64,000 bases of DNA, taken from positions 2,108,001 through 2,172,000 of the forward strand of contig NC_018391.1 of NCBI RefSeq assembly GCF_000208865.1, written 5' to 3'. The notes under the pieces are model-generated. The model saw only the letters and a list, made by a program, of their open reading frames with translations. It did no database searches and was not told where the DNA came from. Made by a program: the position numbers and the translations under genes. Numbering within the stretch: position 1 is the stretch's first letter; each line of letters begins with the position of its first letter. This stretch comes from Neospora caninum Liverpool. Taxonomy: Eukaryota > Apicomplexa > Conoidasida > Eucoccidiorida > Sarcocystidae. Below, piece by piece: positions 21,401 through 33,651 of the stretch.

Positions 21401-23591
21401 TCCACCGGAAACAAAGTGCAGGACCCGCGTCCCGTGAAAATGGATCCATATGGACTACTGGGGATCTCGTCGTTGAATCAGAGCGAGCAAAGATGACTAG
21501 GCACTCTGAACCGCGGTATGTTTGCCAGATGGCTGCAGCAGCAACTCGAATTGCCGGAGAAAAGAAAAAGTCTGCGAAGCCTAGGGAACACCCCCTCGCG
21601 TCTCTAGAGACGCAACTGACCTCTGAGAAAAGCCTCCCAGATATCCTCGCTGACCCCTACGCACGCAGCTTCGCTTGTTGTTTCCTTCGCGGGCGTGCAC
21701 ATTTGCGTGAAAAACAGTGGCTGCGCCTAACAAAAGACGTCCTGTCATTGGTGGCTGCTTGAAACACCGTCTGTCTCGTCATAGTCAGTGGCCTACTTGG
21801 AAGCCCTGTCTTTGACACAGTGAAGGGATCCACGACTCGCAAATCTCTCTCTGGAAAGAAAACGGAGCAGCGAGACTCGTTTGTTTGGCTTCTGGGGTAG
21901 GCGTAAGGCTCATGCCTTGTAGCTTGTGGAAGGAATTTGCGCGTTTCTTTCAGTCTCCGACACCCACAATTCCGCAGCGATACTTGCCAGCAGATAATCA
22001 ATTCCCTGAAAATTCCCCACGGTCACGCACCCACGCAGCAGAAGCCAGTCTCGAGAGCAGGTTCCAAAGATTCTCGGCGTTGTGCACATCTGAGGCCGGG
22101 AAACGGCAAGGCCTCTCATTCAAACGGCCAAAGCATTTGTCTTGGTTACCTAGGCTTTAGCTCCTGTTTCAGCGGCTGCCACAGATTCCTGCTTCCCTTG
22201 TGGTCGACATGCACGTTCACCAGACTTGCTCTATGACGCTTCCATCAAACTGATGCCGGAGCATGGCGCGACGCTATCATCTACTGGGGTATCTCTACAG
22301 GAGCATGTTTGTGCAGATACAAATCTATCGGTGTATTTATAGACATGGATGCATATGTTCCAAGTAAGGTACCCTGGCCCATGTGCACGCACGTGCATAT
22401 CTTGACCTACATGCTGCGCGTTCTTGGGGCTGGAAAGAGCTTGGCTCTACCGCAGCTGAGGGAGACACAGCAGACAAATATCTCTCAGAGAACGGCGCAA
22501 AAACAAGCGCGGGCCGCGCTCGCGTCTTTTCTCCACTTTCCTCGCTTTTTTTCTTTTCAGTGTCAGGCGACGAAGCCGTCAATCTGAAAGAACAACATAT
22601 TTCCACTCGAGTTGAATGTTTTTTCCTCGAACACAAGTGATTTTCCACGGAAGAGGAAATGCAACGAGAGACGCCCGCGATGAATGCAAGTGCATGCACG
22701 CTGGCATGGGAGATTTAGATGTCTTGCATGTATTTTTTCTTCTGAAACCCCCACAAACGCGCTTTCTTTGTAAAAGACAATTGTTCGATGAGTCTTTCTT
22801 TCCCTCTTTGTGCAGCTGTTTTTCTTTTCAAACCCAGGACGCGACAGCCGCTTCAAAAGCTAGCATCTCCCTTTCCCCGCCTTTCTCCTTCGCTGCTCTC
22901 CTCCGCTTTTTTCCCAGAGAGAAAGACCGCCGTCTAGCGGCCAGTGCATGGCTAAGCGTACCCGCAGTTCCCATTGCTCAGAAAGAACAGTTTAGCGGAC
23001 CCGAGTTTTTGCCTTCCTTCCGTCCACTTTTTTTCAGTCCTGCCTTCGAAGGCTTTTCTCCCTGCGCTTTGGCCAGCCGGAATGCCCACGAACAACCGAG
23101 AGTCTCGATCCAATCAGGCACAGGACGGAGCGAGAAGAAAGGGGGATTTCCCCCTTTCTCAACTGCTCTCTCCTTGAAAGAAATATTTCTTTCTCGCGCA
23201 GGACTCGCTTTCTCTGGGAACTCGTTTCGCTGGCTCGGTATAAATGGTTCACTGGTTCGTTCTTGCCTTACCCGTCACGGCTTGTGTTCCGCAAGTCCTC
23301 CAAAGCAAACGAGGGAACGAACACTTGTGATGCGCCTTCGCCTCTGCTCTCTCGCAGCGTTGTCGTCGCTGATGGGATGCATATACAGCTCGGAGTCTAC
23401 GAGCGGTGTCCCGTCTTTTCTTGTCGGGTTTCTTTGAGGCTATCGTGCATCCCACGCGTCACCTCTGGTCCGCGCCAGGCTCGCAAAACGCCGTTCTAGT
23501 GGAAACCTTCCAGTCTCGGCCCTTCTCTCGCGCTCCTCTTTTTCTTCGACTTCACATTCTCCCTCACTGTTTTTTACCGACCTATGTGGCG
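18445..23591. other. divergent intergenic region with 5' UTR-like sequence
   Basis: This 5.1-kb region separates two divergently transcribed genes. The 18445-20400 part is pyrimidine-rich on the minus strand and 22500-23591 is pyrimidine-rich on the plus strand, as expected of 5' untranslated leaders. The middle part (about 20500-22300) has more even base composition and holds the doubtful minus-strand remnant listed separately. A plus-strand frame with an ATG at 21277 (161 codons) overlaps that remnant and has no recognisable domain. Confidence 0.5.
20824..21531 (-). pseudogene. possible decayed protein-coding sequence
   Basis: Read on the minus strand from 21531 down, one frame stays protein-like for about 235 codons with only two stops, a TGA near 21478 and a TAG near 21307. 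The last segment (about 160 codons, ending at 20824) contains FYRDAQNAYLEFPG followed by a hydrophobic stretch (WYVYLTTGVTFSILG) that could be a membrane or tail anchor. A pyrimidine tract and CTGCAG acceptor-like site sit just upstream. The stops could instead lie in introns. No family is recognised and a chance frame remains possible. Confidence 0.22.
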
Positions 23592-26500
23592 ATGGCGATC
23601 ATTCGCAGGGAAGGCGCGAACGGCAGGCGGCGGTCGAAAGCGAAAAAGAAAAAGGAAAAGAGAGGCGTGTCTTTCGCTGTGCATCGGAGAGAAGGCGATC
23701 CGAGAGACCCAGACAAACATTTTATAAAATCTCAGAATCTTGGCAGGAACCCCCAAGAAAGTAGCGACGGGGAAGGACAGAACGCGCTTGCCGGCTCGTC
23801 GTCAGACTCCCTCCCTTCTGCTGTCTCCTCTAATGCATCTTCTTTCCGAGCTTCACCTGACGTCTCTTCTTCCTCTACTTCATCTAATCGGCTAGACGCT
23901 CAGCATCCCCTATGTCCTGTGGGGAGCGAGAGGGAGAGTCAGGCGGGAGTTGCACATGAAGAGACACTCGGCGCAGATGGCTACTTTGTCGAGGAAGATT
24001 TAGAGAAGGCCCAGAAGCAACTGGTGACAAACAACAAGATCCGGGGGCTCTTGCAGTCCTTCAGATCCTCCACAACTCGCCAACGAAAGGGCGTCTCCTC
24101 TTCCTCCTCTCCGTGCTTCTTTGACGATTACCCTCACTCGGAGGACGAGGCGAGCGAAGGCGCCTCCCAGCTTGGCGCCTCCCAGCTTGGCGCCTCTTCT
24201 CCAGCTGTCTCTTCTTCTCGCCCCTCTGGCGAGTCGCCTGCTCAGCAGATGTCGCAAGCTCGGCGCGGGAAGAGAGGCAGGGAAGAAGACGAGGATGCGA
24301 GGCTGCAGACGCGACAGATGAACGGCGTGAGAGAGGGAACCGCGTCTCTTGAGAGTGGCGACGACATGCAGGACGAAGCAGCTGCTGGAGGGCGCGAGAG
24401 AGGACCCGAGAAAAAAGGCGACCCGTGGCGAGAGAGCGAACGGGGGGGAAGAACAAACACTCCGCCGTGGCTTCGAGCGGATCGCTCGCGCGGAGAGCTC
24501 GATTTCTTTCATCGCCTCCACGAAGAATGCGTCGACTTTATTCACTGGATCGACGCGACCGAGGAAGAGCAGCAAAAGCGGGCAAAGGTGAGAACAGACA
24601 AGCACGGGAAGGGACAAACGATAGAGAAGGAAGAAGGGAAACGGACACCCGAGACAAAGGAGACACAGAAGAGACGCGGAGGCCTGTCCTGCACGTAGGC
24701 TGCCTGGAGAGGACCAACGGGGGACGTATGGGTGTTGGAACTGCAGGACAAAACGGGAGAGCAAAAAAGTGGAGATGAGGAGGAAGAGGAGAAGGCGAAG
24801 AGGCCGCAGAGGGTGATGGGAAACAGAAAGGCGTTTCGATCTGCTGTTTTTTTGCAGGTTCTCGCGCGCGTCACAGCTGTGGCCCGTCTCTTGTGGGACA
24901 ACTGTTTCGTCTGCCCATTTGGCAGCTCCTACACCAACCTCGCTCTTCCTCACGCAGACCTGGACATCTGCATCTTCATCCACTCTGCCCCGCCTCTCCT
25001 TGAAGAATTCCACGAACTCGCCGCAGCGGACACCTCCCAGGAAAGCGCAAATTCGTCGTCCCCGTCGGTGGCCTCCTACGGCTGCTTCGGAGGGCTGGCG
25101 GAGAAGGTGATGGCCGAGGCGTCCCGGTGTACAGACACACTCGGCTACGGATCCTCCATGAGGAGAAAAAAAGAAGAGGCAGCTCGCCACCTCAGAGTAA
25201 GCGTCTTTCAACTCTCATGCCACCCCCGTCTGCTTCAAGGGACATCTACATATATATATATATAAATAGGCTTTACGGTGTATATATATATGTATGCAGA
25301 GAGGGAGAGTCTTACTGAGGTATGTGTTTGTGTGTTTGTTTGCATTTCTGGTGTATGGATGCGAAGCGCGGCGACGCTGCGCGCGTCGGCAGGCTGTGTC
25401 GCGCTCTACGCCGTCAGCTGTAAGCTTCGGCTTGCACGGATCCCCGTGTCCACTTTAAACCGCTTGTTTGCCTGCTGGTGTTGCTGCAAAAAGGCGGCAT
25501 GCATTTATCTTCTTTGGGTGCACATGGGCGTTACAGCGTGAATGCCTGTTGTCTCGGAGTGACAATTTGAACACGCAATAAAATACCGCCTTCCTTAGGT
25601 CCCCGTTCCTCGTTTCTCGCTCTTTGCCTCGTTCTCTGGATTGGCACGTTCTTCCTCCCCGACGAACGTCGAAAGATATGCGGTCTCGTCCTTCCAGTCT
25701 CCTTCGTCCTTCCCTTTCGTTTGCCGCTTTTCTCCAGAGTCCCTTTCTCACCGTCTCTCGCGTTCGTCACACTGTTCCTGTTCCTCTCTCTTTTGTTCTT
25801 TCCTCGTCCCTCAGCGCCTCGCGGCCGTCCTCTCTGCCTGCAAAATCTCGCTTCCCAGCAACCCTTCGCCATCTGCCTCTTCGGGCTCTGCTGCGACCCG
25901 GAGACAGCCTGCGCGCTGTCGCGACTTTCCGCTGATTCGAGACATGCAGTTGATTCTCGAAGCGAGAGTCCCAATCTGCCGATTTGTCGACACTGAGACA
26001 GGCCTGCCTGTGGACATTAGTCTAGATCAGCCGTCAGCTGTCTTGACGTCTCTCTACATTCGTCTCCAGCTGCTTCGCTTTCCTCTGTTACGACCCCTCA
26101 TGCTCCTCAACAAAACGGCCTTGAAACTCTGGCACCTGAACGAGCCTTTCAAGGGAGGCGTCGGGTCGTATTTGCTCTTTGTCATGGTTAGTCTCGCTCT
26201 TCTAAACAGTTTCTAATGTATTTTTGCAACAAAGCTCTAACACAAAGAAAGTCCCTATTTGTTTTCAACTTGTAAAAAAGAATATGGATAGCTTTTTATA
26301 GAAGGTCGAACTGATTAATGGTGCAAACGTACCAGAAAAAATGAGGTCAATTGTGAAGTGCTTGTCGATTTTTGGGTTCACGCACGGCGCCTCGTCCTTT
26401 TGCCCTGGACTTCCATAGGTTTCTTCACACATGCAAATAGAGAGATGTAAAGGCATGCGTCCGAAGCCACCGCGCGGCACAAAAAATGTCGGTCAACAAC

Positions 26501-27105
26501 GCCAGTGTACGTTCTCGTAACAGCTCGTCAGTGAATACGTATATATATATATATATATATATGTATATGTATATATATATATATGTATATGTGCATATAT
26601 ATAGATATATATTTGTATGTATTTGCGCGTAGTGATGTACAGATGAACGTAATCATGGCGTTGACCTACCTAAGGAGAGATAAGTAGTTCTGTATATACG
26701 CATATAAGTACCCTTGTTTGTATGGACCTGTATCGCTGTGGGAGTGAATCGGCGAGCTCCTGCCTCGTCGGGCATCTTTTCTTTTGTTGGTTTTTTCTCT
26801 TCGTTTAGACTCTAAGCTTTCTTCAACTCAACCCGCGTCTCTATGACCGGAAGATGAATCAGCGGTATTCACTCGGTCATGCTCTCTTCGAATTCCTGCA
26901 CCACTACGGTGTTGACTTCCACTATCCAACTGTCGGCCTGAGGTGGGTTCCTTCCGCATTGTCCCTCTCTCTTGACGCAGATCCGCGTGCATCCAATTTG
27001 CATATTTATACCGGAGGACGAGGACGTGTGTGCCGATATATATATATATATATACATGTATATACATATATACATACGGCTGTGTTCATCTACAGAAGAT
27101 ATGTT

Positions 27106-27148
<43 letters not shown>

Positions 27149-30100
27149 GCGTATTTTTGTGCTCGCGTTCGTATTAGTATAGATGCACACACGCTTCTGT
27201 TCCTGCCTACACACGCCATGATACCGTGTGCGGAAGTCTGAGGATCTTTGAGTTTTGCCCCATTTTTGCATTTTCGGTTTCAGCGTGCGAGACAAAGGCC
27301 GCTTATTCCCCAAAGAGCGCAGACGGTGGCACTACGGCCAGGAGCGGGACTGGGGCGAAGGAGGAAAGCGGTTTGCGCACTCCACCGAATTCGATCGCTT
27401 CCTCTTGGCCGCTGAATCCCCGCTGGTGAGCAGATAGATGGAGAGAGAGAGGAGAGAGAGAGGAAGAGAGAAGAGAGACAGAGGGAGATGGAGAGAGAGA
27501 AGGCGCGAGGAGAGAGAGACGGAGAGAGAGATGGAGAGAGAGGGAGACCGACGGGGCTACTGAGAAGCCTGTGCGTCGCCAGCGTCAAGCGAAGGAGACA
27601 ATGCGTTTTGACGGCGGAGTGACAAACCAGGTTTTCTCGGTGCTCGTGGTTGTGTGTACTTCAGGAGTCCACGAGAGACATCGGACGAGGGGCGTATCAA
27701 ATGCCGCAAGTCAGAAGTGCTTGGAGATCAGCCTACGCGGTGAGAAGGAAAAACGGAGACGTCGAGGCGGAGGGGGGAACGGACACAGACGGCAGGAAAG
27801 CATGCGGGAGAGGAAGACCGACAGGAAGAATGCGAGATGAATAAGCACAAAGAAATCGAAGCCGGGACACAGAGAGGCGGCCAACGAGAGCGACTGCTCA
27901 GTAGGGGACGAGCGAGCGAGACTGGGAGGAGAATCGAAGGTGGCGGGGGAAGGGTGGGAAGTTTCCAGCGCGAGAGAAGCAATTCGGGTTTTGCTTCCAT
28001 AAGAGGAGAAACAGGCGCATAGCTCTTGCGTGATTTTCAAACTCATGCATGCAAGCATGCGTGAATACATATATACAAAGAGTAAATGTAACTGTGGTTA
28101 CAGCGAAAAGATGGAGACAGGGAACTGTACGGTTTGTTTGCTTTTTCTCTGTTTACGCGTTTGCGTCTCAGCGAATGGTGTCTCGGCTGCGCGAGGAAAC
28201 GTCCCCATCCGCACAGTCTCTTTTGACGCCTGGAGACTCTCTGCTGAGTGCCCTCATCTCGCCGGCGGTCTTCGGGGACCGCGCTGCGCGTCCTGCGTCC
28301 GACGCGAACTTTGTTTCTTCGGGCCCATCTGCCGTTGCCCAGCGAGAAGAAGCGGAAGGCGAGTCGGACGACGAGGCGTCGTTTGACTGCGGAGTTCGGC
28401 GCGAACCCGCAGGCGCAGACACGTGCTCGGCCGGTCCGCCGTCGGCCTTCAGGAGCGTCTGCGGTCTTCGCGCGGTGAAAACGCAGCCGTCGCGTGCCGA
28501 GCTGGAGACGGAGAGAAGGCGGCTCGAGGCGACGCTTCTTTCTTCGGGGAAGACGCGCGCGGCGAGCGGGCCTGTGGTTGGCGAACGAAACAAGCGGGGT
28601 CTGAAACTGCTGAAGAAGAAGATGCAGCAGTTGGAGAAGGAGCAGAGGCGGCTGGTGCGAGCGAGGCGAGACGGCAGCTTCGGACGTCCCAGACAAAACA
28701 CGCAGTTCTTCTTCGAAGCCGATAGCGACGCAGAGCGAGACGGCTCGAGCGAAGATCTAGAGTCGGAGACTGACCCCGCGAGAGACGCCGCGTCTCCGCG
28801 GGCCAAAGCGCCCAATCACGAGGAAGGGAATCTCCCCGGCACAAGTGAGTCTCCGTTTTCAGGGCTCGCGCGCCCCACAGAGCCCGTACGGCCCGTGTGG
28901 GGTTTCCCCCTCCTGTCTCTCTAGTGACAGCACCTTTGTGGCCGCAGCGCTGCGTTTTTGCGCAAAAAAAACCCTTCCGACCCAAGCGCGCGAGCACGAG
29001 AAGGGACGAGAAGTCACCGGGAAGTAGCTGACTCAACAGACAGAGCCAAGAGGCAGAGCGAGAAACCTGTGTGAAAGCAGAACTCCCTCCGGGGGTTTCA
29101 CGATGCCGCATGCGAACGATACAACGTTATATATATATGTGTATTTGTGTCTCTCCAGTTATCAGTCAATTATTATATTAGAGCGATAAATTACTTAAGC
29201 CGTCAGCATATTTGACTCGGCGGGATCGGATCGCTTGGCTCTCAGGTGGTCCTAGATTGGTGAAGCAACAAATTTGTCCCACCGCCCACCGGTTTGGCGG
29301 CATTTCCACCACGGCCCGAATGGCGGAGCGTCTCTGACTTTTTCTTCTTTCTCAATGTCTTGCCGGTGTGTGAGTCTTCAGAACTTCGCGCTCCAGCGCT
29401 TGTCAGTCTCTTGAGTTCGTCCTCCTCAGAGAGCGACGCCTCGGAACTGGCTGCAGGAAACGCTCCCCGAGGTGACCACGCTGGTCTCCGGCGCGCGAGG
29501 GCGCCGTCGGCGTCTTCCGGTGAAGAGTCGTCGGAGACTGTTTCACCATGGAAACGGGGGAAAGGCGCGCACGCAACTTCCACGGGTCTGCGTGGGGCGT
29601 CGTCTCACTCGGCTGGGTCTTCTATCTCGTCGCGGAGTTCTGCACTTCCAAGTGAAGACTCCGATGCAGCGGAAGTGTCGAGTTCGTCAGGTGCGAAGCC
29701 CAAGCGTGGCGAGCCTTTACGTTTCGGTTCTCGGTCCTCTCTCTCAGCGAGGAAGGACGGGCGAGCTACGGCTCCTGCGTGCGGTCGTTCTCCGGGGAAC
29801 GGTGAAGCCGCCGAACCGATCGTCCTTTCTTCGTCCTCATCACCGACAGACAGCGAGGCAGAGGAGCGCAGAGGAAGCTCGAATTCAGGTCGAAAGCACT
29901 CTTCAGGTTCACAGAGACACGCGAGCTCCAGCGCGAGGCGGGGCGTGAAGTCAGGCCAAGCGGGCGGCGGGGAGGCGACTGAGAGCGGGCCCGAGAGTCC
30001 GTCAGGAGACACCGAGGGGTGTGGAGGCCGAAGGCGAGGCGAGGAAACTGACGCGAAGGAGTCGAGCGCTCTACGGGCGTTCAGGGCGCGGACGAGCCTC

Positions 30101-30235
30101 GCAGTCGTTCAGTTTCAGTCCTTTGATTTAGGCAGCAGAGAGGCAGAAGAAACTGCGGGTAGCGCCCTCACACACTTGGCACAACGAACGGCCTGCGGCG
30201 GGGGATGGGAAGGAGAAACGCCAGAATCAGATTAG
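23592..30235 (+). CDS. TRF4/PAPD5-type non-canonical poly(A) polymerase
   Basis: This is a DNA polymerase beta-fold nucleotidyltransferase of the Trf4/5 (TENT4) group, which adds short oligo(A) tails to RNAs marked for nuclear decay. Exons: 23592-24587, 24858-25196, 25815-26186, 26809-26942, 27284-27425, 27665-27739, 28172-28844 and 29382-30235. They total 3585 nt (1194 residues), with matching phases throughout. Seen: a Lys/Arg-rich, nuclear-type N terminus; the FGSSYTNL glycine-serine loop (G354-S355); catalytic Asp366 and Asp368 in HADLDICIF; the third Asp at 512 in GLPVDISLD; then [21 protein letters not shown] and the Cid1-type [17 protein letters not shown] block, and finally [11 protein letters not shown]. 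About 145 residues separate the second and third Asp, much longer than in yeast. The C-terminal 500 residues are charged and disordered. The ATG at 23592 lies directly before the basic block. Without the last splice the frame would stop at 28924. Confidence 0.88.
26539..26603. repeat. (TA)n microsatellite in polymerase intron
   Basis: TA and TATATG units lie in the intron between the exons ending at 26186 and starting at 26809. Confidence 0.9.
27109..27140. repeat. (AT)n microsatellite in polymerase intron
   Basis: This is an uninterrupted AT run in the intron between the exons ending at 26942 and starting at 27284. Confidence 0.95.
27436..27552. repeat. GA-rich purine tract in polymerase intron
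   Basis: About 115 bases are almost purely purine on the + strand (GAGAGAGA and GGAGAGAG units). The tract fills the front half of the short intron 27426-27664. Confidence 0.9.
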
Positions 30236-30760
30236 ATTCGCGAACCGACGGGGAGCAGAGGAGACAGCGGACAGAGACTTGGTCGTCTCAAGGGTTATTG
30301 CGTGCACAGGAAAGGCAAGACGTGCAAGTCGCACACAGCTTGGAGAGGCGCGAAAGGCACAGCTGGCGCGTCTGGGGGCAGAAAAGAAAAAGGAGAGAGA
30401 GACGAGTGATATCAGCAATCCAGATATTGCGCCTTTGGAACATCACCGATGTGGAATGACCTTAGTGTAGTAGGATGTTGAAATCCACCGCTTTCAGCCC
30501 CCGGAAGGAAGAGAGAGGAGCGGGTTTAGAAGAGACAACGACGGAGACTCACCGACAAGGAGCGGCGAGAAAGCAGACACGGAAAGGAAAACAGGAAAGA
30601 AAGCAGGGAAGACACCACCGGGAAACATCCCGAAAAAGGGCGAGCGAGGAGAAACAGAAGGAGAAAAGAGAATCAAAGAATGAAAAACAGGAAGCAATGG
30701 TGCGTTGTTGCCACGGTTTCAAGACCTCACATATATATACATACCTAGACTTACGGGGTA

Positions 30761-30761
<1 letters not shown>

Positions 30762-30792
<31 letters not shown>
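30762..30792. repeat. (AT)n microsatellite downstream of polymerase gene
   Basis: This is an AT run about 530 bp past the polymerase stop codon. Confidence 0.95.
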
Positions 30793-30796
<4 letters not shown>

Positions 30797-32182
30797 TACC
30801 GAAACCCGTGCACGTGCGGATTCGAGGGTGTTTCGTAGTTTGTCATTCGCGGGTCTCGTTGACGCGAGTTCCACATGCAGTTGCACAGGTGTTCTCTTGT
30901 TTTACCGGTTTGAGTATGTACAGTGCGCGCGCGGTTCAATTTTTTCAAGCGTGACTGTAAACTGCATCTCGGCTGAGGGAGAATTTCAAGAGGGTTGAAA
31001 GGCGCCGAGAGACGGGAAGCTTTTTTGGAGTGTGGTTTTGACTGAACGTCGATCATGACTTCTGCGGAACCACGGATTTTGTCTCGCAGCACAGCGATCT
31101 TTACGGTTTTCAGATCGTTGCGCTTTGGACGCAATCGTGACTTGGCGAGAACTGGTCTCAAAACCGCATTTTCGGATCGTTCGGACCCTCCTGTCCACAG
31201 CAGAAAAGGAAAACATCGAGACGCGCAACTGAGAGATGCATTTGACCTTCAGAACGCTGGATAGAGTTTCAACTGAGAGCGATACACGGCAACACACACC
31301 AGTTCCAGTTTTTTGGTGAGTCGCAAAGGCAAAAAGACTGATTTCGCTGTTCTTTCGTTGACAGTGCGCACTCTTTACGTCTTCCTTTCTTCACGAGTAG
31401 ACGCAGTTCCGTTTTCCTGGTTCTCGCGCGGGTGCGTCTGACCTACAGTTTTCGTGCGAGCTGAACGGTGAACGAAGGGATGATTCTTCACACCATGTTA
31501 CCCAGCATGTACAAATTCGCAAATGTCTTCTCGTCTCCACTGGCGTCTTTGCTGTGGCCTCTTGCTCTAGTATCTCAGAGGTTCACCACTAGCCGCATCT
31601 GTGGGAAGGTTTCGCCGTCCCCGTTCCGTGGTGTAAGCTTTCTCTCGTTTCACCTCTCGTATGGGTTCGCTTGTGTACGCGGCATTTCTGCTTGCTTCTT
31701 CTGTCTCGCTTTTCTTCGTCGGACAACGCATATCTGGGGCGCGATCCTTCTGTATCCCTCCTACATTTCCTTCTCTGGTTTCAGATTCGATACGTCTACG
31801 CGTCCCGCCACGTTTTATCTTTTTGTGGCTGCTGTTCCTCGCCTCGGTGTGCTGCACGGCGTTCTGTCCCCGTCGAGAGGCCTTTCCGCCGTCTCTTTTC
31901 TCTACAGGTGTCTCTCTAGACTGTCTCCTCTTCCACCGTCTTTTCGCCCTCTCGCCCCGCACATTGAAATCCAACGCTCAACAACAAATCGCTAGACGGA
32001 GAGTAGCTATGTATCTATCTCTATTGCTCTTCCTCAGTATATATAGACAGATACGGACATACATACAGGCGTATATATATATATGCATTTTTTGTTTCGA
32101 AACAGTGCAGTCATATTGTCGCTGCTGCTGTGTTAACGCAGAATTAAGCATACGCTTAGGCGCATCTGGATGCTTGCCTATT

Positions 32183-32210
32183 GGGGGGCGGGGGGCGGGG
32201 GGGGTAGGGG
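32183..32210 (+). other. G-quadruplex-type G-run cluster
   Basis: Four G runs of 6, 6, 8 and 4 bases are separated by single C bases and a TA. This satisfies the classical four-tract G4 pattern with one- and two-base loops. It lies about 1.4 kb upstream of the bL35 start codon, immediately before a long purine tract. Confidence 0.8.
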
Positions 32211-32283
32211 AAACCAAGGAGGGAGAGAAAGAGAGAAAAGGAAAAAAAAGAGAAGAAGACAAGGAAAAGAAGAAGAGGGAAGC

Positions 32284-32330
32284 GAAGAGAGGGTAGAGAA
32301 GAGAGGGTAGAGAAGAGAGGGTAGAGAAGA
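32284..32330. repeat. 14-bp purine-rich tandem repeat
   Basis: GGGTAGAGAAGAGA-type units start at 32291, 32305 and 32319, inside a longer purine-only tract (about 32215-32400). Confidence 0.85.
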
Positions 32331-33651
32331 GGGAGAAGGAAGAGAGAGAACAGAGACAGGAAGAACAGAAGTAGGGCAGTGGCAAGAGGAAGGAAAGCAT
32401 AAAAGAAAGCGGGAGAGGCGTTCGTCGTCAGGTTTATCTGCGTAAAAGGGAAGCACAGAGATGATGCCAGGTTCACATTCATCTTTCCTTCGCTCAGAGA
32501 CCGAGAACGCATCTTTGTGCACTCTGGTCCAGCGTGTCGGGTTCGAGCTTCGCACACCGAAAAAACGAAGGGAAAAGTCTTTTCATTCTTCGTTCTTCCG
32601 TCCAGGAACCGGGAAGAACAGACCAGCTGAGAAAGCCGAACAACTTCTGGTTTCTCTCTCGCTTCCGCCGGAGGAGATACGGCAAAACCCGACAATGTTT
32701 TCCTTTTGTCTCTCCCCGGCCCTTGGCGCTGCCTCATCGCGCAACGGACATCCTTTCCACGAGGGCGACGAGGAAAGAAGGAACTCGGGAAGAAACACAG
32801 AGAAAGTAGACTGGAAAGACTGCTGGGCTGCCGAGGTTTGACGTTCACGGAAACTGTCGCAAACGGTGTGCGCATGTCTCCCCTTTCCGTCCCTGTGTTT
32901 CGATTTTGCAATTGCTGCATGCGTTTCTCTCGCCGCCATTCGATATGTGCAAGTGTGTGTGTCTGGGTGGAGACACCAGAAGAACGGCGGCTCATCTTTC
33001 CTCGCCTTCTTCACTGCAGCTTTTTGCTCTCCTTTTCCTCTCTGTTGTTTTCTCTTGTTCCATTTCTTTTTCGGTCTCTTTTCTCTTTTCTGTCGCCGCC
33101 CTTCTTCCCGACCATCTCCTCCCACCTTAAAATCGTACTTGCATGCGGAGCGCGAAGCCTCTCCGGCGGAGCGAATGAGAGAGAGAATAAGAGAGTGAAT
33201 AAGAGAGAGAATAAGAGAGAGAAGGGGAAACGGGGGAAAATGCGACGGTCTCATCTCAACGTCTCTTATACCTACGCTTCTCTGCATACAAACACTTCTC
33301 TACCTCCTGCGCTCTATACGGCGGGATTGGTGTACAGATGTGAAGATGGGCACACTGAAGCTTCGTTGATGTGTATCGCGTTTATATATCGTCTGTATAT
33401 ACAGAGAGCGGAAAAGCGATTGAGAAATCTTTTCAAGTTTCCAGTGCGTATGTTGATAAGTATATCCCATATGTTTATACTGCTGATATGATGGCCGTTT
33501 CTTCCAATTTCTCCCTGAGATCGGTCAGAAGCGTTGTACCTTCGCTCTTGCCCTCAATGTCGTCATTTTCGTGTCTTTCTTTCCCCAACCTTTCTTCGTC
33601 CCTCTTCTTCGGTTGGCGTCTCTCCACGGTTCCCTCGATTCGTCCTCGAAA

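Larger units (their letters stand above)
30236..33651. other. intergenic region, polymerase to bL35
   Basis: This should hold the 3' end of the polymerase transcript and the promoter and 5' leader of the bL35 gene. Seen: an AT run at 30762-30792, a G-rich cluster at 32183-32210, a purine-only stretch with a 14-bp tandem repeat at 32284-32330, and long pyrimidine-rich sequence up to the bL35 ATG. A frame from the ATG at 31480 has a short hydrophobic segment but no continuation I can support. Confidence 0.5.

Noticed and set aside
21277..21762. 161-codon plus-strand frame starting at a real ATG
   Set aside because: It overlaps the minus-strand remnant, its start context is weak and it has no domain. 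I could not choose it over chance.
22616..23437. 273-codon plus-strand frame upstream of the poly(A) polymerase
   Set aside because: It has the same pyrimidine-rich leader character, and the polymerase start at 23592 with its basic N terminus is better supported.
31468..31995. Plus-strand frame with hydrophobic N-terminal segment (ATGs at 31480 and 31495)
   Set aside because: A donor-like GTGTAAGC at about 31632 and an acceptor near 31790 exist, but no join gives a recognisable protein. It more likely belongs to leader sequence.
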